In this document: one piece after another, positions 23,356 through 33,394 of the stretch
Position numbering within the stretch: position 1 is the stretch's first letter
Layout of the letters: every line of letters starts with the position of its first letter
Origin: Hypericum androsaemum
Taxonomy: Eukaryota > Streptophyta > Magnoliopsida > Malpighiales > Hypericaceae
NCBI GenBank assembly: GCA_963995505.1
Contig: OZ023181.1
Coordinates: forward strand, 1,277,487-1,341,486
Direction: 5' to 3'
DNA length: 64,000 nt
The notes under the pieces: model-generated
The model's input: only the letters and a program-made list of their open reading frames with translations
What the model was told of the DNA's origin: nothing
Database searches by the model: none
Made by a program: the position numbers and the translations under genes

Positions 23356-25491
23356 TTAGATAAAGATACTTTTTCTACCTCTCGGTCCTAGTTTACCGAA
23401 AGTACTTGAGGTAGAATGGACATATGATGCACACCCCCATGGCTTAAAATAGGATAAATCGGGCTTCCGATCTGTCCACATTTCATAAGGAGTGGCATTA
23501 ACAGACTTAGAGAGAACACGATTAAGAACGTATGCGGCAGTCAGGAGTGCATCTCTATAGAATGATATAGGCAAACTTGCATCTGCCATCATCGATCTAA
23601 CCATGTCAAGAAGAGTTCTATTTCTTCTTTCAGCAACCCCATTTTGCTGGGGTGTATAGGGAATGGACAATTGATGTTCAATCCCTTTTTCAATGCATAG
23701 AGCTTTGAACTCATCAGAAAGATATTCACGGCCACGATCAATTCGTAAAGCCTTTATCTTTCTTTCCTTCTGATTCTCAACAAAACTCATGTACGTCGTA
23801 AAGCAGTTTAAGGCTTCAGACTTGTGAGAAATCAGGTATATCAGACCATATCTAGTATAATCGTCAATAAAGGTGATGAAGTAATATGCTCTATGCCTTG
23901 CCCTCATGTTCATTGGACCACATATGTCAGAATGGACCAATTGTAATGGAAATTTGGCTCTAGCCCCAGTACCGAAAGGTTTCCTAGTGCTTTTCCTTTC
24001 TAGACAGGATACGCATCTGGCTAATATAGATTTCTCTATATTGCCCAACAGTCCTGCCTTAGCTAGACGGTTTAAACGATCCTGGCCAATATGGCCTAGT
24101 CTAGAATGCCATAGTTTAATATCATCCTCTGATGAGTTTGAACTAGTGGCAAAGGAAAAACTTTCATAAGGATCAATATCCAGAATCAAAAAACCTTCCG
24201 ATATATATCCAAGGCCAAAATAGGTATTATCCAAAAATAATCTAACGGTGTCGTCCTCAAATGACAACCGAAAACCTAAAGACATTAAGGCTGAAACTGA
24301 GATCAGGTTCCTTCGTATGTCTGGAGCAAACAACACGTCATGTAAAAGAAGGGCACGACCACCACGAAGGTGTAATCTACAAGTGCCCAGGCCTTTCACA
24401 TCCACGCACGAGTTGTTACCAACAAAAATAGTTTTTACTCCAGCCGGCAACCGCATGTACTTAACGAACGAACAACGGTCTCTAGCTATGTGGTCTGTCG
24501 CTCCTGAATCAATCACCCACATAGAATATGACTCAGTTAGAAGGGTACAAGAGGATACATACAGTTTACTCACACTTGAGTTCAGATGTACCTGCTTGGG
24601 CATCTTGCAATCTTTTGCAAAATGTCCCTTCTGTTGACACTTAAAACATTTCACTTTTGAAATGTTAAACCGCTTGTTCCTTTTAGTCTTGGAGCCATCC
24701 AACTTGGTTCCATGATTTTCAGCCTTAGGAGTTTGTTTACACTTACCCTTTCCTTTACCTTTCTTCTTTTTCCCACCACTCCCAGTCGAACAAATCGAAT
24801 GGGCTTCAAGGTGGGATTTCATAGCTAGGAGGCGATCTTCCTCCAGCTCAAGGTGTCTGGCAACATCATCAAATGTTACCAAATGATCGGAATGGGTCAG
24901 ATTCATCTTCATCTGTTCCCAACTTGGTGGTAGAGAACGGATGACAGCTTGAATCTGCTGCTCGTCGCTGAGTATGTGACCAGCCTCTGCCAGTTCATTG
25001 ATAATATTGGACATCACTCTCAAATGTTTCCTCATGGAAACCTCTGGACGCCTTTTAAAGGTATCAAACCTTATGGTCAGAGCACGCAGCTTTGACACTG
25101 AAAGCTTTCCGAATTTTTGTTTGAGAGAATCCCATAACTCTTTCGCGTTGTCATGCACGCGAAATTGTCTGGTGATATCATCCATCATTGAACTCAGCAA
25201 GATCAGTCGAGCAGTAGTGTTTTTCCTCTTCCAATTAACATAAGCTTCCTTATCTCGCTTATGTTGAGCAGTTGTGCCTTCTTCAAGCTCATCCATTGTT
25301 ACATGTATGTACTCTAGAACCTCTTGTTCTTCAAGCACATATTGTATTTTCATGCTCCAATTTTCATAGTTTTCACCGTTGAGTTTCAACTCACGGTTTA
25401 GCTCAGCTATGATGGATCTAGAAGCAACTGACATTCTATATGGATTTTTAATATGAGAATATATTTGAAGTTTGATTTGGCAATATGACAC
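23356..25491 (-). pseudogene. Copia element 2 gag-protease-integrase
   Basis: An open frame of 711 codons starting at 25,491; by homology the natural gag start is probably the later Met at 25,434. UBN2-type gag is followed by a CCHC knuckle (CFKCQQKGHFAKDC, about 24,640), protease WVIDSGATDH (about 24,510), the integrase H-H-C-C finger and DDE core (TFIDDYTR, RIDRGREY, PQQNGVAERRN). The Asp-Asn of the second integrase block is changed to Asp-Arg. The frame ends early at 23,356; the pol frame resumes at 23,348 in another phase, so a small indel near 23,350 separates integrase from RT. Confidence 0.88.
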
Positions 25492-27474
25492 AATTTACTA
25501 TTCACTCATAACTTTATAACGATATGAGGTTCTTAATTAATCTCAAAATCGAAGTGGGTCGCGGGCATGCTTCCCCTCACCATTCAAGTATTAATCTTAA
25601 ACTTCAACCGTTTAAAGTTCATCGATAGTAAATTCAAGTGGAAGCAACTAAACAAACATCTTTATTTAATTGCATACATTTGTACATTCTGAGCTTATAC
25701 ACACATATACAAAAAAACTCAGATGAGGTCTCAACCTATTGTACAAAAAAGTCCCCCAAAAATAACATATGTACATGGGGACAGATAAACATAACATGAA
25801 ATCACACATTAATCGGATGTCCAGGCGATCCGGTAGGAGAATCCAGATACATATCTGGATCCGGGTCCGAAGACGATCCTAGGGGAACCGGGTGCGAGGA
25901 CGATCCGACGAGAAGTTCCAGGGTACTTTCTGGAACTAGAATTGAATCCATGATACATAGTAATCCTTTGCGAGGTAGCGGTTCAAGATTAAACCACTTC
26001 GCAGCTCCAGAACAGGAGAAGGTATCATTTCTCTGCGAAGACCCTTATCCTCGAGATAATGGATCAGACCATAGAGGGCATCTCTATGGGTATTGAACTC
26101 AGGTGCCGAGAAGATACTCGTATCTTCTCGAATTTTCATCGTGACCAGGAGGTCTTGAAACATGGAGGGTCAGTCGTCTCCATAATCATAACCTCCGGCC
26201 CAGATGCACTCTAGCATCTCCCGATGAATAGCCTCAATGTGCTCGACGATGACATACATGTCATTCTTGGGCCACGCAGCGATAAACGGCGCTTCAGAAC
26301 CTTTTGTCGAAGTTCCGTTGTACAAAAGTTCAGATACCTTTCTCCGGTAGCCATCAAATCTTGCAACAATTGCAATTCAATTTTGGGTTAATACTCATAT
26401 TTTTCCAAAATATGATTGAAAAACTCATTTTTCAATCTTTTGATGATCATATAATGGACAAATTCATGTGATTTTACTTACATTTAACATATCTCGGAAC
26501 TCGTTCCAAAATATTTTTAAGTTTATTAAAATATTGTCATCATTTTAATAAACCTAATTGACAAAAATTTCTCAAAATTTTTATCAATTTATTGGATTTA
26601 ATTGAATAAAAATTGATTTTATCCAATTAAAAGAGGAGAAAAACCCAATTAAGTCCAATTTTGACTTAAGTCAAAATTGACCGTAAAAATCGGGTTGGGT
26701 CGAACCAATAAACCAGGCCAATCCGTCCGGTTTTTTTTATTTTCTTGACCCGGGTATACATATTTTTGGGAAAAATCATGAAATTACGATTTTGCCCCTC
26801 GCATATTTTCCCTCAGATTTTCTCTCTCCCCAACTGTCTCGGCGAAAATCCGGCCGTCGCTCCTCTCCACGACCGCCGCGTAACGGCGGCGAACCAAGGG
26901 CTGAGACCGGTCGCAATCGACTCGTCTCGGCCTCGCGGGTCGTCGTCCAGCCGTTCTCCATCGCGAAGCTCTTCTCCGTTCGGCGCCTCTCCGTCGTCGT
27001 CGGCGTCGATCTCTGTTTTCCGTCGACATCGATCCACAAAAGTGGTATCTGAATGACGACGAGAAGCCGGAGAATCGACTATCGTCGATCTCCGGCGTCG
27101 AAATCGACGAAATTCGATTTCGGGCGAAAAATGCCCAAATCGCCCGATTAGGGTTTATTCTATTTGGGGATTTTTGGGAAAATTTCCAATCAATCTCCAA
27201 GTTTTCCAAAAATTGCACCAAAGTCTATGACACACAGGTGCCACGTAATTGGTCAAATTTTAGATTGGTACCTTAAGGTTTCGCGCGTGCGCGAATTTGC
27301 CCGCGCGGTTAGGAAAAATTCAATTTAGTCCCGCTGGTTCTAAATTAATTATATTAAAGTCCAACAGATTATGATTTTTAACAAAATCACAATTAATACG
27401 ATTTTTAACCCAAAAAATCACATAATTATTTGAATTAAAATATCATATTATCATCAAAACATGGTTTCAACCAT
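25492..27474 (-). other. Long 5' leader of copia element 2
   Basis: About 2 kb between primer binding site and gag. Two parts stand out: a GC- and CpG-rich island at about 26,790-27,170 unlike the AT-rich rest, and a 75-codon frame at 26,163-25,936 (minus). Neither matches a family I know. Confidence 0.6.
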
Positions 27475-27486
27475 GCTCTGATACCA
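27475..27486 (-). other. Primer binding site of copia element 2
   Basis: TGGTATCAGAGC on the minus strand, two bases inside the 5' LTR; the same initiator-tRNA site as element 1. Confidence 0.9.
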
Positions 27487-27488
27487 AT

Positions 27489-28081
27489 TGACGGATTCGA
27501 CGCGTAATTAACGATTAATTACGTGTTGAACTCGTTTAATTAATAAACTAATTCGTTAATCATAAATCACTTACTTGTTGAAGCAAGAGGTCCACAGGCT
27601 CGGGTCCACGGTTTTTTCGTCCTGGTCAAATTACGATCACGTTTGAACGGATTCGTAATTGATTTCCACGAGATTTCCTCTATAGAAAATCTGATTAAAA
27701 TTCAGGAACTAATTCGGAATTTTCCTTTCTGAGTGAGTAGTTGTGGGAAAAGTTACATTTCAGTCCAGCCGGATTTCTCCTTTTATAGGAAAGTCCGGCC
27801 AGCCAAAATGTGCCACGTGGCACTCCGGGCCGCATGGCCGCCAAGTGGCGTGCCACGTGGCACTCCGAACCACATGTCCGCCACGTGGCACTTCATGCCA
27901 CGTATCCGCCACGTGTGCTGCCACATATGACGTCAGCGCCACGTCATGCTGACGTGGCGCTTGCGTGGCTTCGGGCCGGTCAACGCGGGTTGACCGGCCC
28001 ATCCAACCCAACTTATGGGCCTGATGGACCCTGGCCCATTTAGGCACAATAATAATTGCCTAATGGGCCCAAGGTCCAACA
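27489..28081 (-). repeat. 5' LTR of copia element 2
   Basis: 593 bp. Holds several CCACGTGGC-type G-box palindromes at about 27,812-27,920. Followed by TCTAT at 28,082-28,086. Confidence 0.93.
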
Positions 28082-28482
28082 TCTATAACAAACTTGGTAC
28101 AAATTTTTTAGGATCTTGTACTTTGGAATGTGGAGGTAAAGCCAAAAGGTTCCATGGTTTTTTGCTTTTTGTTGTTCTCCCAATGAATTTGTAGCTGCTT
28201 AGTTAATATCAATGGCATTAATAAAACATACACGATTTATTCCCCATTTTAATGGGAGTTGTCTTGTCAGATTAGGAATGCCCCGTAGAATAAATTATTT
28301 GGTTAGAATAAATTATTTGGTTTTTAGTATTTTCAGGCACTCGTGTGATCTTTCAGTGGCCAACTTTTAAAATTATTAACTCATTAATCATTTTAACATT
28401 ATCTCTTTGGGGAAATTTATTTTAACAAGAACCTTAATTTATTTGTAAGTTATTTGTCAAGGGCAGATAACTTATCTCACAT
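28082..28482. other. BTB-array spacer between copia element 2 and the hAT-like MITE
   Basis: Non-coding continuation of the spacer interrupted at 19,794. Matches 4,135-4,520 and 12,212-12,510. Confidence 0.7.
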
Positions 28483-28490
28483 GTCGTGGT

Positions 28491-29245
28491 TAGGGGTGAA
28501 CATTTGGAGTATCCGTATCCGAATTATCTGAATTTCTAATTATCCGAATAAGTATTTTTAGTATCCAAGTCCGAACTCTCCGTTATCTGATATCCGAATT
28601 TTTTTCGGATATGGATAATCCGAACTATCTATTTTTTCAAGTCTTCAAAAATAAAATGGTAATCAATATGCCTGATCTAGACAGAAACAAACTGATTCTC
28701 TATAGCTAAAATAACCAGCACAAGATCTAGTTAAAATATCAACAAAATAAACCAAAGAAACGAACTTTAAGAGGTATATAAAACTCCAATATTCTAACCA
28801 TAAAATGAAACAAACTTTAACAAGTAAAGAAGATATAAAGTTAGGTGTTGTACTTGATTCATCGGATAGGACGAGCAAGCCAACACAACGGTGGCGATTT
28901 TTTTTCTAGGTTTGCATTTTGGGGAAATCGTGTTTGGATGGAGATTTGGGGATTGGGGTAATGACCTAGTGGGTATTGGTAATTTTAATGGACTTGACGC
29001 CTGTCCCTTCTGTTTTGATGGGCTTAATTTTTGACGGGCTCAAGAGATTTAATAAAGCTTGAGTTTTAATATTTTTAAATCGGATATTTTGGATATTTTA
29101 ATTTTTAATTTTAGTATCCGTATTCGAGTCCGAAATATTTATTTTGAATAATCTAAATCCGAGTTCGAATTTAAAATTATTCGAGTCCGAATCCAAAATT
29201 TTTTTGGATATAGGATACAGATATCGGATTTTTTGCTCAGCCCTA
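28491..29245. mobile_element. hAT-like MITE with 8-bp target duplication (755 bp)
   Basis: Ends TAGGGGTGAAC and CTGAGCAAAA-type complement (TAGGGCTGAGC read inward), flanked by GTCGTGGT at 28,483-28,490 and 29,246-29,253. The interior arms consist of tandem TATCCGAAT-like words that can fold on each other; the centre is AT-rich. No transposase. Confidence 0.88.
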
Positions 29246-29253
29246 GTCGTGGT

Positions 29254-29693
29254 CGTGCTTAAGAACGTCGATTATTATCAATGTTCTTAAAATCGAATCA
29301 GAAAATAACCCAAAAATCTTCAATTTGTTGATTTATACCGTCCATCCAGCCATGCCGTCGATTGGACAGTAATAATAGTAATAACTAAATTTAATATGAA
29401 AAAAAAATAAGGAGATGGTCCGTAGCTAATAAAGTTAAAGAAGAATTGCACATTTTAAAAAACTAAACTAAGTAATTTCTCCGGACTTTTTTTTTTAAAC
29501 AAGAAAAAAAAGTAATTTCTCCGGACTTAAGAAAGGGCGAATGAGAGAGGACACGTGACATCATAGTCAGACTTCCCCCGCCTTATATATAGGGTTTACA
29601 TTCAAAAAATAAATTTCTCTAGGGTTTCCCCATATCGGCTTATAATCAATCTAGATCGAAATATTTCTATTTGGTACCGAGGGAAGTAGTGAG
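29254..29693 (+). promoter_or_regulatory. Promoter and 5' leader of BTB copy 3
   Basis: Shares about 200 bp with the displaced promoter at 5,505-5,712. Visible elements are a G-box CACGTG at 29,552-29,557 and a TATATATA box at 29,584-29,591, about 103 bp before the ATG. The leader after the TATA box aligns with 7,988-8,065 upstream of copy 2. 29,254-29,380 is plain spacer. Confidence 0.7.
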
Positions 29694-32149
29694 ATGGGGG
29701 TAGAGGAAGAGCGGGGGCGACCCGACTGGGTCCCTGACTTCGCATTCGCCTTCAACGATCGAAATTTCTCTGATCGGATACTGAGGATCGAGATCCTTCC
29801 GGACTATTAGTTCTTTTTAAATGTTTCCTATTTTTTATAAAATAATAGTACAAAGATGATGACACAACAATTATAAATAATAGTATCATCATTTTGACGA
29901 TGGTAAGTACAACAAAGCAACGCAACAGATTTTAGGTCTCTTAACCAGTTTGATGGATATATTAAGACGCCGGAAGAGTTAGAGAACAATTTATTTATTT
30001 AATAGCTCTGTTTATTGAAAATTGACACGATATTCAGTTTTCAAAGCAAACCAAGCAATCCCCTTTCTGGTTATTCAAGATATTTGAATTTGTCTCAATT
30101 TGTCTTTTGCTCGAGAATTCGTCATCAGTTTGACATAGTCAAAAGTAAGGCACGAACTAAAAGTAAAGCACGAACTAATAGTCATTACGTCTAATTTAGT
30201 GTAGAATTTTTTTCGCGAGGTTGTGATCCGGCGAACTCACCTTCGCTGACTGGGCCCGCAACCGCAAGTGCCGCCGCGACTTGGGTTTGTTCGTCCTCTC
30301 ATTCTCCGTGGGATGCATTTTTTTGGTTTCTTGTTGTATAAAGTTTTCAACTTCAGTACTGATGATGAATTTAGAGGGCTTAGTGAATTTACCGTGTTTA
30401 GCTTATTAATGTGAAGTCGTTGGGAAGGAGGAGGTGAGGAACCTGAATTTATTGTTGGACACAGTTGAGGAGGCAATGATCCTTACAGAGTACCATAATC
30501 TTGACAGTGAAGTGGATGCTATGGTTGAGGAATACCTATCCCACCCTGCTGCAGCTGCCTCTATTGATCTTGATCAATTCGGTATTTCACTTTTTGAAAA
30601 TTTGGCCTTTGTTATTGGTGCTGGAATTTGTATGACTCCGTTTGAATTTTTTAGGCGAACATAATGTTTGTTCCGGGTGTACTTCGAGTCAGTAACATAC
30701 ATATCAGTTGCCCTATTTTAGCTTCCAGTAGTACATTCTTTTGTAAGGTGAGTGGTTGTATTCAGTAGCGTGTTCGGCTTATTCTGTCTTCTCGGTCTTT
30801 GTTCTAAAGTTTTTTATTTTTCAGTTGTTCTCGAACGGGATGAAGGAGTCAGAACAGCGGGAAGTGGCACTATGTATACATGCCTCCCCTATATATTTCT
30901 TTTTCCTCTCCAAGAATAAGGCTTCCACTAACTGTTAAGACTTTCACTAACTGTTAATTATATAATGTTTGCGTGGACAGAAGAAGTTGTCTTCTTGGAT
31001 CTCCTTAAATTTATGTACAGTGGTACCTATCAATGAGTTCCTCTAGTGAGTCAGCTTTGCTCTATTTGGACCTCCCCACAAGTGTCGGTATGTGTGAACC
31101 AGTTCAGCCACTGATAGAAGCCGCAAAGCTATTCCTCGCCACACACTATAGTATTATTCCTATCATGTTTGCTTCCATTTCTTTTTTTTATTTGGGTTTG
31201 TTTGATCCACATTTTTGAGGTAATTGGTTTTTATCTGTAACTCTCCTGTTCATGCAATTTTATATGGAGGTTGGAAGTGTGATATTTTGTTTCACAGGGA
31301 GTGGGACTGATGTTATTATCCTTGGGCTTGGGCAGGTTTGAAGAAGTACGTAACTTACCTCTGGCTGGCCTTGAGGCTATACTCTCAAGTGATAATCTTC
31401 TGGTAGCTTCAGAGGATGTTGTGTATGACTTGGTACTTAAATGGGCTGGCGTTCATTATCCCATATTAGAAGATCGACAAAAAATCCTTGCTTCACGACT
31501 TCATCGACTAATTCGATTCCCGTTTATGACACGTAAAAGACTGATAAAAGTTTTGACCTGCAATGACTTTGACCATGAATTGATAGCTAGGGTTGTTCTT
31601 AAAGCTATCTTATTCAAGGGACGGCAACCACATAAGCAGCAGAGTCTTGCTGAAGCGGAGGCAAAAACCACGTATTGTCACTACTTTGTGGAACGCGACT
31701 ACAGCTACCGGCCCGTCAAGGTGGTGGAGCTTGAACTTCCGCATCAACAATGTATTGTATACCTTGATCTTAAGAGAGAGAAATTGGAACAACTATTTCT
31801 ATCCGGAAGGGTGTATTCAGTAGCATTTCACCTTGGAGGACAGGGATTTTACTTGTATGCGCACCGTACCTTGGATCAGCAAAGCTCACTCCATTGCTTT
31901 GGACTATTTCTGGGGAGGAAAAAGAATGGATCGGTATCCATGTTTGTTAAGTTTAAGCTTGCAGCCAGGCGAAAGCCAAGTGATGAATTTGTAAGCAAGT
32001 TCAGCTCGAACGGCACTTTCACAGGAGGCACGGAGTTGGGATGCAGGAATCTCTTTGGCATACCATGGACAGCATTCATTGCTGAGGAGAGCACTTATTT
32101 TATCAACGGAATTCTCCATTTGAGGGCCGAGCTTACCATAAAAAAATGA
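29694..32149 (+). pseudogene. BTB/POZ-BACK protein, POB1/LRB type, copy 3 (broken 5' half, open last exon)
   Basis: Start and first 37 codons match copy 2, but a foreign stretch (about 29,806-30,215) replaces part of exon 1 and brings TAG within two codons. Exon 3 (from about 30,656) has one extra base, the exon 4 donor is lost near 30,885, and exon 5 (from about 30,983) has internal deletions that remove much of the BTB fold. The exon 2 acceptor is also altered. Exon 6 is intact from about 31,337 and encodes BACK plus the C-terminal domain, ending RAELTIKK before the TGA at 32,147-32,149, with a 6-bp in-frame deletion at its start. A full-length protein is not possible; a truncated BACK-only product from an internal start is conceivable but unproven. 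Confidence 0.85.
29806..30215. other. Foreign insertion in exon 1 of BTB copy 3
   Basis: About 410 bp of AT-rich sequence with no counterpart in copy 2, replacing about 20 bp of exon. No inverted repeats, target duplication or coding potential seen. Origin unknown; filler DNA after break repair or a decayed transposon are both possible. Confidence 0.55.
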
Positions 32150-33175
32150 ACCCTGAGATTATTCCTTTTTCAACTTCCTTTTTCCCGAAATATCGATAGA
32201 TTCTTGGAGCTCTTGCTGAGTTTGCTCTACTGTGTTTAGCCTTGTGGCACCATACAGATTGCTTCAAGCTGTTAAAAAAAACTAGAGGATCTAGTTAAGA
32301 TACTGCAGATAGGCTATGCATAATGCAGGGATCTCATTGCTTTTTTGTGCCTGTTATTCATCTAGTTAGATTCTCTTGTTAGTCTCAAGGTTTAGTTCGC
32401 AAAACAACTGTCCATATGCCCTGAGATGAATGTAAGAAACGGAGATTATTTTATGCTGATTCAGATTTCGAGTCGAGTAGGACTGCAAAATATTCAGATT
32501 TCGAATCGAGTAGGTCTGCAAAAGATCACAAAATTCTACATACTAATTTTAGTGCAGCTTCATTCCGAGATCTCAAGGCACTAAATTAGAATAGAGAGAA
32601 TGCCAGCTTTCTTCTAGCCCATCAAAGTTTCTCTTACAAACTAATTGATATTTCATTAGTTGATAGTATAATTTCAATATATCTTTCAATTCGATATTTC
32701 ATTAGTTGATAGTATAATTTCAATTCGAGAAGTAATCTTGTTTCATAGGAGAGCACAATCTGAGCAAGTAGCAGGCAGTAGAAGCGTAAAGTCTCAATGA
32801 CCACACAACAAAGATCGCCAGAATGGCAAACCATGCTGCTATGCAAAGTGCCACCCCGATAAGAACATCAAAACGGTTTCGATATGCTAGATGAAACCAC
32901 ACAAACTGCACAATGCAGATTGTCTTAACAAGAGCTGGATTTGAATCCTCTGTATTGAGCTACCATTCCAACTGCCCAAAATTAAAGGCACTTAAAGCAT
33001 TCTTCCCGAAACTAAATCCTAAATAGCCAGAAAAGGCATTCGACGATAAGAAACTTGAATCCGAGTGGAACAAGAAAAGATACAGCAGCAAGTGTTCTCA
33101 ATTTTCATTCATTGCAAAGGAAAAAAGATCTTGTAAAGCTGTGAAGGCATGCACTTCTTATTATCTCTAGTCGAA
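32150..33175. repeat. 3' flank of BTB copy 3 (duplicated unit)
   Basis: Matches the flanks of copies 1 and 2. It contains a minus-strand hydrophobic frame (32,911-32,720) whose counterparts in the other two copies carry stops. The homology ends near 33,175, where unique sequence leading to PGD begins. Confidence 0.7.
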
Positions 33176-33394
33176 ATCATTCAAGTTTAGCCAATATCCG
33201 TCATGCCTGGTCAATGGAAAGGAAAGGAAAAAGGGAAAAGCTCAGCAATGAGACAAACAAATCTCAAACTCAATTCAAATGACGAACAACATCAACATCA
33301 TCTATCATCGACCAAATTCACTAAAAAGTAAACAGACGAGAATCAGCATCAGGGACACCAACCATCATGAGGAAAGCAAGGGGAGGCTCAGACT
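33176..33394 (-). other. Likely 3' untranslated region of PGD
   Basis: Unique AT-rich sequence directly downstream of the PGD stop. No gene seen. Confidence 0.45.

Larger units (their letters stand above)
19795..28081 (-). mobile_element. Ty1/copia retrotransposon 2, degenerate, long (8,287 bp)
   Basis: Minus-strand copia element with TG..CA LTRs (19,795-20,371 and 27,489-28,081), TCTAT target duplication, primer binding site next to the right LTR and polypurine tract next to the left one. The order of coding parts, right to left, is gag-protease-integrase, then RT-RNase H, the copia order. LTRs differ at roughly 7% of positions by eye plus a 16-bp length difference, so the insertion is millions of years older than element 1. 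It is longer than most copia elements because of a 2-kb leader (25,492-27,474) and a 0.9-kb 3' untranslated part. Confidence 0.95.

Noticed and set aside
26784..27221. Arg-rich 145-codon minus-strand protein
   Set aside because: Low-complexity Arg runs from CpG-rich DNA in the copia leader; several frames are equally open, so no coding signal.
29694..32149. Copy 3 as a functional BTB gene
   Set aside because: A stop two codons after the insertion, a frameshift in exon 3, a lost exon 4 donor and deletions in exon 5 rule out a full-length protein.
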